Shown: positions 1 through 13,282, counted from the first letter of the stretch. The stretch is 64,000 nucleotides of DNA from Corynebacterium sp. NML98-0116 (GCF_001767255.1 NZ_CP017639.1:1634875-1698874), one strand, 5' to 3'. Translations and numbers: made by a program. Notes: generated from the letters alone by a model not told the origin.

Positions 1-252
1 TTCTCCATCGACCTACCCCAGGCAGCCGTGGGAATCCAGGTCTCAGGCACGTTCGGTTCCCGCCAAGAAGAGGCCCAGCGCCTCGGCCGACTCCTTCGAC
101 CCAAGCCCGATAGCAGCGAAGTTCTGTTCTACACCGTGGTCACCCGAGACACCCTCGACGCCGAGTATGCCATGCACCGCCAACGCTTCCTCGCCGAACA
201 GGGCTACGCTTATCGCATCATGGATGCCTCAGACCTCAAACGCGGCCTATAG
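1..252 (+). CDS. XPB-type DNA repair helicase, C-terminal end (partial)
   Basis: The reading frame is open from the first base and stops at 250-252, so only about 83 C-terminal residues are present. The segment FGSRQEEAQRLGRLLRPK matches helicase motif VI of the Rad25/XPB (SF2) family, where the arginines contact ATP. The following stretch (VLFYTVVTRDTLDAEYAMHRQRFLAEQGY) is the typical end of the bacterial XPB-like helicases. The family unwinds DNA with 3'-5' polarity. The start and the catalytic Walker motifs lie outside the window. The next gene begins 11 nt downstream on the same strand, so the two may be cotranscribed. Confidence 0.85.
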   Translation, partial: FSIDLPQAAVGIQVSGTFGSRQEEAQRLGRLLRPKPDSSEVLFYTVVTRDTLDAEYAMHRQRFLAEQGYAYRIMDASDLKRGL

Positions 253-262
253 ACTGTGGCCT

Positions 263-913
263 ATGACTGAACAACCATTCCGCTTCAACGTCGACGAAGA
301 ATACGCCAAAGAACACAACGAACTTATTCGAAATACCAAGAACCTCGTTACCTCAAGCATCGCTCTGTTCGTCGCCTGCCTCATCGCGGGCGTCATAGTC
401 TGGTTCCTCGTCGACCCGACTTCCCCCTGGCGCCTACTCGGATCCCTCTCTCTTATCTTTTTCGGCACCATCATGCTGATCGTCGGTCTTGCTATTCCTC
501 GAGCGGTTCCACGTACCCAAGCAATTTACGACGCCAACCCCCTCTCTCCCGCTGTCATCACCGATGACAAGGGCACCACAGTTACCCTCACCGCGTTAGT
601 AAACACAGCCGTTGACCAGCAGTCCCCTGCCGAGTGGGCGCTCACCTCAACTGTGGTGCAACGGATCCCCGGCGTCACTCCTAAGGTTGGCGCTGCAGTT
701 CCGTGCGTCGCTGTGGGAGGCCAGCGCACATCCCGCGACAAGGCACACTGGGCAACGATTACTCCGATGCCAATCGCGTGGGGCACCCCTTCAGAGGAAG
801 TTATCAAACAAGCCACGGACTATATCCCCGACGATCAGTGGCGCGCCCTCAAGCAAGCTATCCGCGACGAGGATCTAGTCAAGCAGTCTAGAAACGAGCT
901 CATAGCTCTTTAG
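263..913 (+). CDS. DUF3239-like membrane protein
   Basis: 216 residues when started at the ATG at 263, 11 nt after the helicase stop; the longer frame from 167 overlaps the helicase and is unlikely. Two adjacent hydrophobic segments at about residues 32-54 and 62-83 make a membrane hairpin, followed by a soluble part of about 130 residues rich in Val and Thr. This layout fits the corynebacterial DUF3239 family; the name is from recollection of the family, not from a search. No catalytic motif is visible. A strong hairpin terminator lies 22 nt after the stop. Function unknown. Confidence 0.7.
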   Translation: MTEQPFRFNVDEEYAKEHNELIRNTKNLVTSSIALFVACLIAGVIVWFLVDPTSPWRLLGSLSLIFFGTIMLIVGLAIPRAVPRTQAIYDANPLSPAVITDDKGTTVTLTALVNTAVDQQSPAEWALTSTVVQRIPGVTPKVGAAVPCVAVGGQRTSRDKAHWATITPMPIAWGTPSEEVIKQATDYIPDDQWRALKQAIRDEDLVKQSRNELIAL

Positions 914-934
914 GCCGACATCCTCGCCTCAGCG

Positions 935-968
935 TACGCCCCAGGGAATGCTCAAGCCCTGGGGCGTA
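935..968 (+). terminator. Hairpin terminator after DUF3239-like gene
   Basis: Perfect 12-bp arms (935-946 and 957-968) around a 10-nt loop, followed by a short T-containing stretch. It separates the DUF3239-like gene from the acetyltransferase. The T tract is weak, so termination is inferred mainly from the stem. Confidence 0.6.
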
Positions 969-1041
969 TTGCTTGCACCATGCCTCAGCCATTGAGGCCA
1001 GGTAGCCTGAGAGGCCTAACACTTTGAACGGAGATTCCAAG

Positions 1042-1548
1042 ATGAACGATGCTTTTCCCCTTCGCACCCCTCGCCTTATCCTCACTCCTCCCACGGACCA
1101 AGATATAGACGCCATTTTTAGGATCCACGCCGACGCCCGCACCTATCAACACCGTCCCGACCTCGCGATGAAAAACCGCAAAGAGGCAGAGGAGTTGGCA
1201 AGCACATGGCAAGAAAACTGGGATGAACAGGGTCTTGGCTACTACGTAGTGTCCACGCTTGACGGAACAACCATCGGGTTTACTGGAGTACGCCACAGTG
1301 AGGAAGCCGGTGAACAGGTACTCAACCTATATTACCGATTCGCCCCTGAATCTCAGGGCCAGGGATACGCAAAGGAGGCTGCATCTGCGGCGATTGCCAA
1401 TGCACAGGAACGTTTCCCGCAGCTTCCAGTCATCGCTATCATCGACCCCACTAATGAGGCATCGATCGGTTTAGCATTGAGGCTCGGATTCCAGCACGTC
1501 CATGGTGCGGGTGTACCGAACGATTACGAGGTCTACCGCCTCTCCTGA
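1042..1548 (+). CDS. GNAT-family N-acetyltransferase (RimJ/RimL-like)
   Basis: 168 residues from the ATG at 1042, which has GGAG 8 nt upstream; an alternative TTG at 1024 lies before that ribosome site and is less likely. It opens with LRTPRLILTPPTDQDIDAIF, the usual start of RimJ/RimL-type acetyltransferases, and carries the acetyl-CoA-binding loop near residues 102-112 (APESQGQGYAKEA) and the closing NEASIGLALRLGFQ motif. The family moves an acetyl group from acetyl-CoA to an amine, either a protein N-terminus or a small molecule; the substrate here cannot be told. It stands alone between a terminator and the 3' end of the rRNA operon. Confidence 0.85.
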   Translation: MNDAFPLRTPRLILTPPTDQDIDAIFRIHADARTYQHRPDLAMKNRKEAEELASTWQENWDEQGLGYYVVSTLDGTTIGFTGVRHSEEAGEQVLNLYYRFAPESQGQGYAKEAASAAIANAQERFPQLPVIAIIDPTNEASIGLALRLGFQHVHGAGVPNDYEVYRLS

Positions 1549-1626
1549 ATTCTGGGCTCAACGCGGCGGGGTTCTCGATACGAGCTTCTCTGTATACGCC
1601 CTGTTTGTTTGTTTGTTGTGGGTGCA

Positions 1627-1687
1627 CAAAAAAGAGTGTGGTGGGTACCACCACCCCCCACAACGGGAACAGTGACACCCACCACAC
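1627..1687 (-). terminator. rRNA operon terminator
   Basis: On the minus strand, downstream of 5S, an 11-bp perfect stem (arms 1677-1687 and 1636-1646) closes a roughly 30-nt loop and is followed by TC and a run of six T. This is a classic intrinsic terminator at the end of the rRNA operon. Confidence 0.8.
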
Positions 1688-1705
1688 ACAGGAAAATGAA
1701 GTTAT

Positions 1706-1823
1706 AGGCCGGCGGTAACCTACTCTCCCACACCCTCCCAGGTGCAGTACCATCAGCGCGGGCGGGCTTAGCTAACCGGGTTCGGAAAGGGACCGGGCGT
1801 TTCCCCGCCGCCATCAACCACCG
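1706..1823 (-). rRNA. rrf: 5S ribosomal RNA
   Basis: The reverse complement reads as a bacterial 5S rRNA: terminal stem strands at both ends, the CCGAACCCGG internal block, and the conserved GGGAGAGTAGG near the 3' side. It lies 3' of the 23S gene on the same strand, as in a standard 16S-23S-5S operon. Ends are placed to within a few bases only. Confidence 0.9.
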
Positions 1824-1995
1824 ACACGACCAAAATCGTGCCAACACAATACTGTTGATAACAACGACAATATTCACATATCAGCACAGGCATGTCATGC
1901 CAGACACTGCACAGTGGACGCAAACACTTAACTCTTCTTCGCGGAAGAACACTCATTAATTTGACCATAAACAACACCAACATGTGTGTGCTTTG

Positions 1996-7028
<5,033 letters not shown>

Positions 7029-7164
7029 TATTTCAGAAAGAAACAAGGCCGTGAAAAGCCCAAAACCTAACCAAAAACAAACCAACCACCAACAACAACC
7101 ACAACAGTCATCGCCAGTGTCTGGCAAAATCCTAAAATTACAAAAACTGTAAAGTACAAACAAA

Positions 7165-7200
7165 ACTGGTCCCAACCCGACGGGGTAAAACAGGACCAGT
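7165..7200 (-). repeat. Leader stem-loop upstream of 16S
   Basis: 8-bp perfect arms ACTGGTCC and GGACCAGT enclose a second small CCCGACGGG-type hairpin. It sits about 140 nt upstream of mature 16S and is probably a fold of the rRNA leader used in precursor processing; that role is inferred. Confidence 0.4.
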
Positions 7201-7362
7201 CACAACCACATCAACCAATACAGTCAACGCGACCATGCATCTGCACCACACCAGTGACACTCAATCATAGGTTCAAGCATCACCGCCGGCACACACCAAA
7301 ACATGGCACACAGCACGCAACCAAAAGTCAATGCAATCAAAAAAATAAAAAGTACATTGGCA

Positions 7363-7384
7363 CACTATCGAGTTCTCAAACAAC
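7363..7384 (-). promoter_or_regulatory. nut/boxA-like antitermination motif in rRNA leader
   Basis: On the minus strand it reads TTGAGAACTCGATAGTG at its core and is nearly identical to the spacer copy at 5189-5210. It lies about 60 nt downstream of the promoter, where actinobacterial rRNA antitermination sites are found. Confidence 0.55.
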
Positions 7385-7439
7385 AACCGCACACCCAACA
7401 ACCAACCCCAACCAGAGCCAGCGTCAAGCAGCTGAAACA

Positions 7440-7468
7440 AAGTTACACACCCGTAAACACAAAGTCAA
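7440..7468 (-). promoter_or_regulatory. rRNA operon promoter
   Basis: On the minus strand TTGACT (7463-7468), a 17-nt spacer and TAACTT (7440-7445) form a good sigma-70/SigA-type promoter about 410 nt before 16S. The remaining leader down to 7029 and the stretch up to 7622 show no gene. Additional promoters further upstream cannot be excluded. Confidence 0.6.
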
Positions 7469-7622
7469 ATCCAACCAAACCAGCCAGACCCGAAACCGCC
7501 CACAAGCAGCAACTTTATTCACTTTGATCATTCCCTCCAAGCGGCCAGGCCGCTCGTCGGCAACGAGGGATAACTTAACCACGAACCAACAAACAACACA
7601 AATCGCCTGCGTAACGAGCATT

Positions 7623-8378
7623 TTAGTGATATGTAGCGAGTGGCCCATCCGGGCCCTCAATTACATGCACGGGCGTGTTGAAGATTTGCGTGAGCAACTC
7701 GTCGTTCATGATTTCGCGCGGAGTCCCAAACGCGGCGATCTGACCATCCTTGGTGGCGCAGATGTAGTCGGCGTACTTCGCTGCGAAGTTGATGTCGTGC
7801 AGCACGATGATGATGGTCCGCCCGAAGTCCCTCGCGGCGGAGTACAGGTGCTTCATCATTTCCACCGAGTGTGCAATGTCGAGATTGTTTAGTGGTTCGT
7901 CGAGAAGAACATAGTCAGTTTCCTGGCAGAGCACCATCGCAACGTAAGCGCGCTGACGCTGCCCTCCTGAGAGCTGATCCAGGTAACGGTTTTCGAGTTC
8001 GTGGAGACCAAGGAAGTCGATGTACTTCGAGATGATCTGCTCGTCCTCGGGAGTGAGACGTCCATGGCTGTACGGGAAGCGCCCGAAGCCGACGAGCTGG
8101 CGCACCGTCAGGCGCGTCACAAAGTGGTTCTCCTGACGCAAGATCGAGATGATCTTTGCGAGATCTTTTGATTTAGCGCTGGTGACGTCCATACGGCCGA
8201 TTTCGACGGTGCCGGAGTCGATAGCTAAGAGACGCCCAATCATCGTGAGGAGCGTCGACTTGCCCGCACCGTTCGGTCCAACGAGCGCGGTGATGCCACC
8301 AGCGGGAATCTCGATATTGACGGGTCCGATTTTGACGTCGTCGCCGTAGTCTTTGCGGACTTCTTTCAGCGTGATCAT
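7623..8378 (-). CDS. Iron-siderophore ABC transporter, ATP-binding protein
   Basis: 251 residues. Walker A GPNGAGKST at residues 34-42, signature LSGGQ at 136-140, Walker B YVLLDEP with the catalytic Asp-Glu at 160-161, and the switch His in VLHDIN. The family (FepC/YclP/CeuD type) hydrolyses ATP at the cytoplasmic face to drive uptake through the two FecCD-type permeases encoded upstream. Its start overlaps the stop of the second permease by ATGA (8375-8378), so it is the last gene of a four-gene operon. DtxR-like boxes before the first gene suggest repression by iron. The chelate carried is not determined. Confidence 0.92.
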   Translation of the reverse strand: MITLKEVRKDYGDDVKIGPVNIEIPAGGITALVGPNGAGKSTLLTMIGRLLAIDSGTVEIGRMDVTSAKSKDLAKIISILRQENHFVTRLTVRQLVGFGRFPYSHGRLTPEDEQIISKYIDFLGLHELENRYLDQLSGGQRQRAYVAMVLCQETDYVLLDEPLNNLDIAHSVEMMKHLYSAARDFGRTIIIVLHDINFAAKYADYICATKDGQIAAFGTPREIMNDELLTQIFNTPVHVIEGPDGPLATYH

Positions 8379-9397
8379 AAGCGTCCCTTCTTCAAGATGA
8401 CTGCCAAAAAGGTGATGCCACCGACGAGCTCAATGATGATTGACACGACGCCCTGCGCATAAAACACGTGGTTCATGATGAAGTAGGCACCACTGAGTAC
8501 GCAGAATCCCAGCAGTACTGCCATTGGGAAGATGTAACGGTGGTCGTAGGTATCGCAGAATTGGTACGCGAGCGTCGCTACGAGGAACCCCAGGAACGTC
8601 ATCGGCCCGACGAGCGCGGTCGAGACCGCCATCAAGATGGAGACCAGCACCAATGTGAAGATCGAGTGGAATCGGTGGCTAACGCCGAGGTTCACGGTGA
8701 CATCTCTGCCGAGTGCGAGGACGTTGAGGCGGCGTGAATTGAAGACCAGTAGTGCTGTGGCGCCGACCGCGAGTGGGATAGCGACCGGATAGTACTCAGG
8801 ATCCGCGTTGTTGACGGAGCCGAACAGCCGCGCGGTGAGGACGTCGAACTCGCTTGGTGTGAGGAGGCGCTGCATGAACGTCGACACGCTGCCGAGTCCG
8901 CCACCGATCACGATGCCGACCAGCAGCATCGCGTGCATATTTGCGTGCTTTCCGGACAACAGCCACGCGTACAGCACAAGGCTCAGGCCAACCATGAGCA
9001 CTAGCTGCAGCACGAACATCTGGAGCGTATATCCATTGTTCAGGCCAGCGGCACCGAGGAAGAACACGGTCGAGGTGTGAATCGACACGTAGAGGGCTTC
9101 AAAACCCATGATGGACGGCGTAATGATGCGGTTGTTCGTCACCGTTTGGAACGAAACGGTCGCCACCGCCTGGCACAGCGCCACAATCGCCATCGCGATA
9201 ACCGAGTTCAAACGGCGCTTCGCAATCAGCCAGTATCCGGTGGTGCCGAAGTCCATGGGGTTGCCGTAGGCCAGCAAACCCGCGGTAAAGCAGACCGCGG
9301 CGATGATAAGGCACGCAAGAATTACCCAGTAGCGGGTTTTGCTCCTGCTGGATTGGAAGGCGCCGACGAAGCGGGCGTCGATAGGTTGTTTAGGCAC
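8375..9397 (-). CDS. Iron-siderophore ABC transporter permease 2 (FecCD family)
   Basis: 340 residues, with a first membrane segment at about 23-45 followed by roughly nine more, typical of FecCD/BtuC permeases. It contains the conserved GPMTFLGFLV stretch near residue 265 that forms the coupling helix region contacted by the ATPase. It overlaps the preceding permease by 8 nt (9390-9397) and the following ATPase by 4 nt, so translation is probably coupled. With its partner it makes the membrane channel of the importer. A two-permease, one-ATPase, one-binding-protein arrangement resembles the YclNOPQ and CeuBCDE systems. Confidence 0.92.
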   Translation of the reverse strand: MPKQPIDARFVGAFQSSRSKTRYWVILACLIIAAVCFTAGLLAYGNPMDFGTTGYWLIAKRRLNSVIAMAIVALCQAVATVSFQTVTNNRIITPSIMGFEALYVSIHTSTVFFLGAAGLNNGYTLQMFVLQLVLMVGLSLVLYAWLLSGKHANMHAMLLVGIVIGGGLGSVSTFMQRLLTPSEFDVLTARLFGSVNNADPEYYPVAIPLAVGATALLVFNSRRLNVLALGRDVTVNLGVSHRFHSIFTLVLVSILMAVSTALVGPMTFLGFLVATLAYQFCDTYDHRYIFPMAVLLGFCVLSGAYFIMNHVFYAQGVVSIIIELVGGITFLAVILKKGRL

Positions 9398-10364
9398 GGC
9401 GACTCTGCCTCACGATCAAGAAGACGAAAACCACCGCTCCGATGATGCCCAAGATGACGGACACCGGGATCTCGAACGGGGCGATGATCGTGCGGGCCAG
9501 CAAGTCGCACACGGTGACGATGCCGACGCCAAGGAGGCAGACCCACGGAAGGTTGGAGCGGAGGTCGTCGCCACGCATCATGGAAACAATGTTGGGAACA
9601 ATGAGCCCAAGAAAAGGAAGATTGCCGACGACCACCGTCACGACGCCCGCTGCGACCGCAACGAGGCTCGTTCCGACCAAGATGATGCGGCCGTAGTTAA
9701 GGCCAATGTTCGTGGCGACGTCCTCCCCCAGGCCGGCGGCCGTAAGGCGGTCGGCGTAGAAGAACACGGCAATCACGACCGCGACGACGATCCAGAGTAC
9801 CTCGTACTGCCCGGAAATCACTGAGGTAAACGAGCCAGCGAACCAAATCCCGAGCGACTGAAGCAGGTCAGTTTGAAGCGCCCAAAACGTGGAGAATGCG
9901 CTGACAACGGCGCCGAGCATGATGCCGACGATCGGGACGATCAGGCTCGAGCGCAGCGTCACCCTCCGAAGGAACGCAAAGAAGACCATCGTCCCGATGA
10001 ATGCGAAGGTGACGGAAATGATCATGCGCTGCAGGATCGTGCCGTCGGGTAAGAATACGTACGATGCCAGCAGGCCCAGGCCAGCCCACTCGGTGGTACC
10101 CGTCGTGGTGGGCTCGACGAAGCGGTTCTGGGTGAGCATCTGCATGGTGAGGCCGCTCATCGCCATCGCAGCGCCAGCAAGCACCAGCGCGATAGTGCGC
10201 GGAACGCGAGTGGTTTTGAACATGTCCCAGCCGTCGCTTGATCGAAAAACGTCGTACTGGCCAACCAATAAGGACAAGGCCAGCAGCACGATCACAATGA
10301 CGAGACCCACCCCAAGCTTCCAATTAAGAAGTTTGGGGTGGGTGCGCGTACCCGGTTGCGCCAT
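9390..10364 (-). CDS. Iron-siderophore ABC transporter permease 1 (FecCD family)
   Basis: 324 residues with about nine or ten membrane spans, beginning at residues 15-35. It carries the family segment VVGNLPFLGLIVPNIVSMMRGDDLR near residue 250, where the glycine-containing turn couples to the ATPase. Its ATG overlaps the stop of the binding-protein gene as TAATG. It pairs with the next permease to form the heterodimeric pore. Function in ferric-chelate import is inferred from family and from the DtxR-like sites upstream of the operon. Confidence 0.92.
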   Translation of the reverse strand: MAQPGTRTHPKLLNWKLGVGLVIVIVLLALSLLVGQYDVFRSSDGWDMFKTTRVPRTIALVLAGAAMAMSGLTMQMLTQNRFVEPTTTGTTEWAGLGLLASYVFLPDGTILQRMIISVTFAFIGTMVFFAFLRRVTLRSSLIVPIVGIMLGAVVSAFSTFWALQTDLLQSLGIWFAGSFTSVISGQYEVLWIVVAVVIAVFFYADRLTAAGLGEDVATNIGLNYGRIILVGTSLVAVAAGVVTVVVGNLPFLGLIVPNIVSMMRGDDLRSNLPWVCLLGVGIVTVCDLLARTIIAPFEIPVSVILGIIGAVVFVFLIVRQSRRA

Positions 10365-11386
10365 TACTTGGCGGCCTCCAGCTGGTCAGCAATGCCGTTC
10401 AGGATTTCGGTGTAGGTCAGGATGGACTCGTTGATGTAGGTGTCCTGCGGAGCCACATAGATGTGGTTCTCCTTGACTGCGGTGACATTCTGCAGTGCGG
10501 CAGAGTCGCTCAGCACGCTCAGAGCAGCCGGGGACTCCCCTTCCTTCTTAATGGCCGCGTCGCGGTCAAGGGCGAAGATCCAATCTGGGTTGGAGTCGGC
10601 GATAGCCTCAACAGAAATATCGTCACCCTTGTGGTCGCTCGAGGCGTTTTCTACCTTCAGCGCCGGAGTGAAACCGATGAGGTCAAAGAGGGGGCCAAAG
10701 GTGCGGCCGATGCCCGGCGCAACATATCCGATTTCCCCACCAGAAACGTTGACAGCCATCACGGTCTGCGCTGGGTCGTATGCGTCGCGAGCACGCTGTA
10801 CCGCCTTGGTGAAGTCTTCGACGGTTTTCTCCGCTTCGGCCTGCTTACCGAAGATTTCGCCGAGCTCGAGGGTCTGACGGATCAACTCACGGTCGAAGGG
10901 TTCATCGTCACGTGGTTCGAAGTCGACGAGTACTGCGTTTGGAACAAGTTTCTGAATCTCGTCGTCGTACTTTTCAAAACGCTGGCCCGAGATGATTACG
11001 TCCGGGTCAGCTGCAACGATGATCTCCAGATTCGGCTCCTTGTGATTGCCGATGTCCGCAATATCGTCATTGTCTCGCAGGCCCGGAACATCTTTCGAAA
11101 CCAACTTCTTTGGCGCCGCAACCGGCTTCACACCCCAGGAGTCCAGGAGCTCGAAGGTGCGGTTGTCGAGCGCAACGACGCGCTTCGGCGGAGTCGGCAC
11201 AGTCTTTTCGCCATAGTTGTCGGTCACGGTCACGGTGCCGTTTTCCGCGGCAGTCGTCGTAGCGGAGGCGCTAGCCTGGGTCTCCGAAGTGGACGCGTTG
11301 TTCGACTCTGCTTCAGAGCAGGCGGTCAGCGTCATCGCTGCGGCGGCTGCAACAGCCACGATGGTCTTACGTGAAAAACGAATCAT
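10364..11386 (-). CDS. Iron-siderophore ABC transporter, substrate-binding lipoprotein
   Basis: 340 residues. A signal peptide (residues 1-22) ends in the lipobox LTAC, so Cys23 is the predicted lipidated residue and the protein is anchored outside the membrane. A Ser/Thr/Ala-rich linker precedes a periplasmic-binding fold beginning at about residue 50 (VTVTDNYGEKTVPTPPKRVVALD). The phrase DPDVIISGQRFEKYDDEI is typical of CeuE/YclQ-type siderophore receptors. It is the first gene of the operon. Two DtxR-like sites lie 29-90 nt upstream, pointing to iron repression. Confidence 0.9.
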   Translation of the reverse strand: MIRFSRKTIVAVAAAAAMTLTACSEAESNNASTSETQASASATTTAAENGTVTVTDNYGEKTVPTPPKRVVALDNRTFELLDSWGVKPVAAPKKLVSKDVPGLRDNDDIADIGNHKEPNLEIIVAADPDVIISGQRFEKYDDEIQKLVPNAVLVDFEPRDDEPFDRELIRQTLELGEIFGKQAEAEKTVEDFTKAVQRARDAYDPAQTVMAVNVSGGEIGYVAPGIGRTFGPLFDLIGFTPALKVENASSDHKGDDISVEAIADSNPDWIFALDRDAAIKKEGESPAALSVLSDSAALQNVTAVKENHIYVAPQDTYINESILTYTEILNGIADQLEAAK

Positions 11387-11414
11387 GTTGAAAAGTATCC
11401 TTGCTACTCATATC

Positions 11415-11433
11415 CAAGGGTAGGGTTACCTCA
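11415..11433 (-). promoter_or_regulatory. DtxR-like iron box 1
   Basis: On the minus strand TGAGGTAACCCTACCCTTG agrees with the 19-bp DtxR consensus TTAGGTTAGCCTAACCTAA at 13 positions by my count. It lies 29 nt before the start of the binding-protein gene, where a repressor would block transcription. Confidence 0.5.
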
Positions 11434-11457
11434 CTCAGCCTAAATCACCCATGAGAG

Positions 11458-11476
11458 TTAGGCAAGGCTTAGAGAA
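11458..11476 (+). promoter_or_regulatory. DtxR-like iron box 2
   Basis: TTAGGCAAGGCTTAGAGAA matches the DtxR consensus at 13 of 19 positions. Two boxes in tandem before an iron-uptake operon are common in corynebacteria. Binding is inferred from sequence only. Confidence 0.45.
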
Positions 11477-11650
11477 GAAAGTAATTATCGACGTCCCCCT
11501 CCCCTTACCCCCGTGTCATGCATCTACGCAGCTTAGATCGCATCGAATCAGCCATTGACCGCAGGCCCATCTGGCGCAAGCACCCCTTAGCTGTGACAGA
11601 ATACTCAGAGCACTGGATCTCACCGCGTCAGTACGACAGGAGGACCTCAA

Positions 11651-11794
11651 ATGTCCACAATCGCAGTCTTGGCATTCTTTCTCGCCTACATCGTTGCCCC
11701 TAGCAGTCCCATCGTATGGATCCTGCTTGCGGTCGCGGTTGTCGCCCTCACCTGGGACACAGTCGCGCTCGTGCGAAAGGATGCTTCCCGATGA
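11651..11794 (+). CDS. Tiny membrane protein, first of a coupled pair
   Basis: 47 residues (MSTIAVLAFFLAYIVAP to the end KDASR). AGGAGG sits 8 nt before the ATG, a near-perfect ribosome site. Nearly the whole chain is hydrophobic in two stretches (about 3-16 and 20-38), followed by a short charged tail VRKDASR. The stop overlaps the next start as ATGA (11791-11794), so the two genes are almost certainly cotranslated. No family is recognised; roles such as small regulator, holin-like or toxin peptide are possible but unsupported. Confidence 0.65.
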   Translation: MSTIAVLAFFLAYIVAPSSPIVWILLAVAVVALTWDTVALVRKDASR

Positions 11795-11937
11795 ACTCAC
11801 CACTCAACAACTCAGCCATCTACATCCTCGGTACTGCCCTTGCATATCTGGCGACCGGCTGGGCCTGGACGATTGCCATAGGCGCTGCCGCAGCTCTTTC
11901 AGCATTCTCCCGCCACCTGTACACAGACAAGGCGTAA
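11791..11937 (+). CDS. Tiny membrane protein, second of a coupled pair
   Basis: 48 residues, starting at the ATG that overlaps the upstream stop, with AAAGGA 10 nt before it. One long hydrophobic stretch (about residues 9-38, AIYILGTALAYLATGWAWTI onward) is followed by the polar end SRHLYTDKA. Like its partner it is almost all membrane. The strong ribosome sites and coupling argue for real genes rather than chance frames. Function unknown. Confidence 0.65.
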   Translation: MNSPLNNSAIYILGTALAYLATGWAWTIAIGAAAALSAFSRHLYTDKA

Positions 11938-12001
11938 CGTCACTGAGGGGAACGGAAGAGATTCTACCGATCGTCAATAAACGTGAGATCCCCTCCAAGC
12001 C

Positions 12002-12027
12002 AAAAGCCGCCACTCACAGTGACGGCT
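12002..12027 (-). terminator. Hairpin terminator (minus strand)
   Basis: On the minus strand AGCCGTCACTGTGAGTGGCGGCT folds into a stem with one mismatch and is followed by TTTT. It lies just after the micro-ORF at 12045-12128 and about 200 nt beyond the NAD(P)-binding gene, so it may end transcription from either. Confidence 0.5.
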
Positions 12028-12044
12028 ACAACTAGCTATGTGCT

Positions 12045-12128
12045 TTACTCTTCGGTGAACGAGTCCCACGGAGCACCAACCATATCGGCAAGTTCAATAT
12101 CCGCTTCATCTTCCGAAACCAGCTTCAT
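12045..12128 (-). CDS. Possible micro-ORF or gene remnant, 27 residues
   Basis: The frame reads MKLVSEDEADIELADMVGAP and ends WDSFTEE, strongly acidic and unlike random translation, and is followed 18 nt later by a terminator. An in-frame TAG lies immediately upstream of the ATG, and no clear ribosome site is seen. It could be the tail of a decayed gene, for example an antitoxin-like protein. Reality is uncertain. Confidence 0.25.
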   Translation of the reverse strand: MKLVSEDEADIELADMVGAPWDSFTEE

Positions 12129-12226
12129 ATTCTAGGGCCAATACTCACCACGTATTCGAGCAAATCTTCACCCGTGTTCAACTGGCTCGCTCATCACGCT
12201 TTACCTTTCACTTGGGGCTCTGGCCT

Positions 12227-12934
12227 CTAGATGTCTTTGACGCTGCCTTCGCCGTCAATGAACTCCAGCGGCGACGCTGGGAGGATCTCGCGACCGACCA
12301 CCTCGGTGACAACGTCCGCAACAAGCTCCCGGGAGGTCGTCATGCTGCTGGCACGCTCTGCATCATTGTCCAGCACAGTAATGCCCCCAGCAGGCTCTTC
12401 GGTGAGCGCCGCTGGGCCGAGGATGAGGTAGTTGAGGTCCGTCGAATTCAGCTTCTTATCGACGGCCTTCTTCGACTCGACATACGCATACCACGACTCA
12501 TCCGACGGGTCAGTCGTGTTCTCAGTGGCGCCGACATAGGAGATCATCACGTAAGCCGGTGCTCGCTTCCCCTCCGCAGCCAGTTTCTCTAGCCCAGCGA
12601 TGGAGGCCAGGGCGGCGTCGCGGTCGACTGCCCACGTCACTTCGGCACCAGCGCGTCCACCGTTGCCGGCGCCCCACACGGCGACGTCATACTGGGCAAG
12701 GAGCTCAGCCCAGTCCTCAACGGAGATCTCGGTTAGGTCCCGCAAGACAGGGGTAGCTCCGAGCGCTTCAATATCGGCAGCCTGGTCGGGGTTGCGTATG
12801 AGGGAATGGACAGTATGGCCAGCGGCGACGAGCTTTGGCGCTGCCAACAGCCCCACCTTGCCATGGCCACCGATGTACAGAACGTTCTTGCGTGCAGTCG
12901 TCGTTTCAGTCATGGGCGCCACTGTACGCGTCAT
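12227..12934 (-). CDS. NAD(P)-binding Rossmann protein, atypical SDR type
   Basis: 235 residues. The N-terminal part holds the dinucleotide motif YIGGHGKVGLLAAPKL (about residues 20-35), the glycine-rich loop of NAD(P)H-binding SDR-like proteins, and a later YAYVESKKAVDKKL segment supplies the Tyr and Lys expected near the active site. The start at 12934 has AGAAAG just upstream; a second ATG at 12913 lacks a ribosome site. Related proteins are NAD-dependent epimerase-like or quinone-reductase-like enzymes. The substrate is unknown. Confidence 0.8.
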   Translation of the reverse strand: MTRTVAPMTETTTARKNVLYIGGHGKVGLLAAPKLVAAGHTVHSLIRNPDQAADIEALGATPVLRDLTEISVEDWAELLAQYDVAVWGAGNGGRAGAEVTWAVDRDAALASIAGLEKLAAEGKRAPAYVMISYVGATENTTDPSDESWYAYVESKKAVDKKLNSTDLNYLILGPAALTEEPAGGITVLDNDAERASSMTTSRELVADVVTEVVGREILPASPLEFIDGEGSVKDI

Positions 12935-12991
12935 CTGCTTTCTCTAACGGTTGGCCGAAATTTGGGTCATACCCAGACCCTCAACTTGTAG

Positions 12992-13282
12992 TTACTCTCC
13001 TTCACAATCGCCCACAATCGAAAACCAAGTCCATGCAACGTATCCGACATATGCGAGCGGAAGAACCAGCGGTAAGAAAATGCCAGCAACCGCGCACATC
13101 GTAAGTGCGCCGATGGCCACCCGTGCGAATGACGGTTCAGAACCTGAAGCAACGAGCCTTACCGTCACTACGGCGGTAACGAAGCAGAGGACAACAGTCA
13201 GCTCCCACGGGATCCCGCTTCTGGTGGCCAAGATCACCGTCGCAATACCAACACAAATCCACAGGACCTTTGGAAGACTCAC
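12992..13282 (-). CDS. Small hypothetical membrane protein
   Basis: 96 residues from a GTG start. Three hydrophobic stretches (about 5-20, 25-45 and 55-82) suggest three membrane spans, with a short acidic tail DCEGE. No motif is recognised and no strong ribosome site precedes the start, so the start may be wrong. The insertion sequence begins 40 nt upstream, so the original promoter may have been displaced. Confidence 0.45.
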   Translation of the reverse strand: MSLPKVLWICVGIATVILATRSGIPWELTVVLCFVTAVVTVRLVASGSEPSFARVAIGALTMCAVAGIFLPLVLPLAYVGYVAWTWFSIVGDCEGE

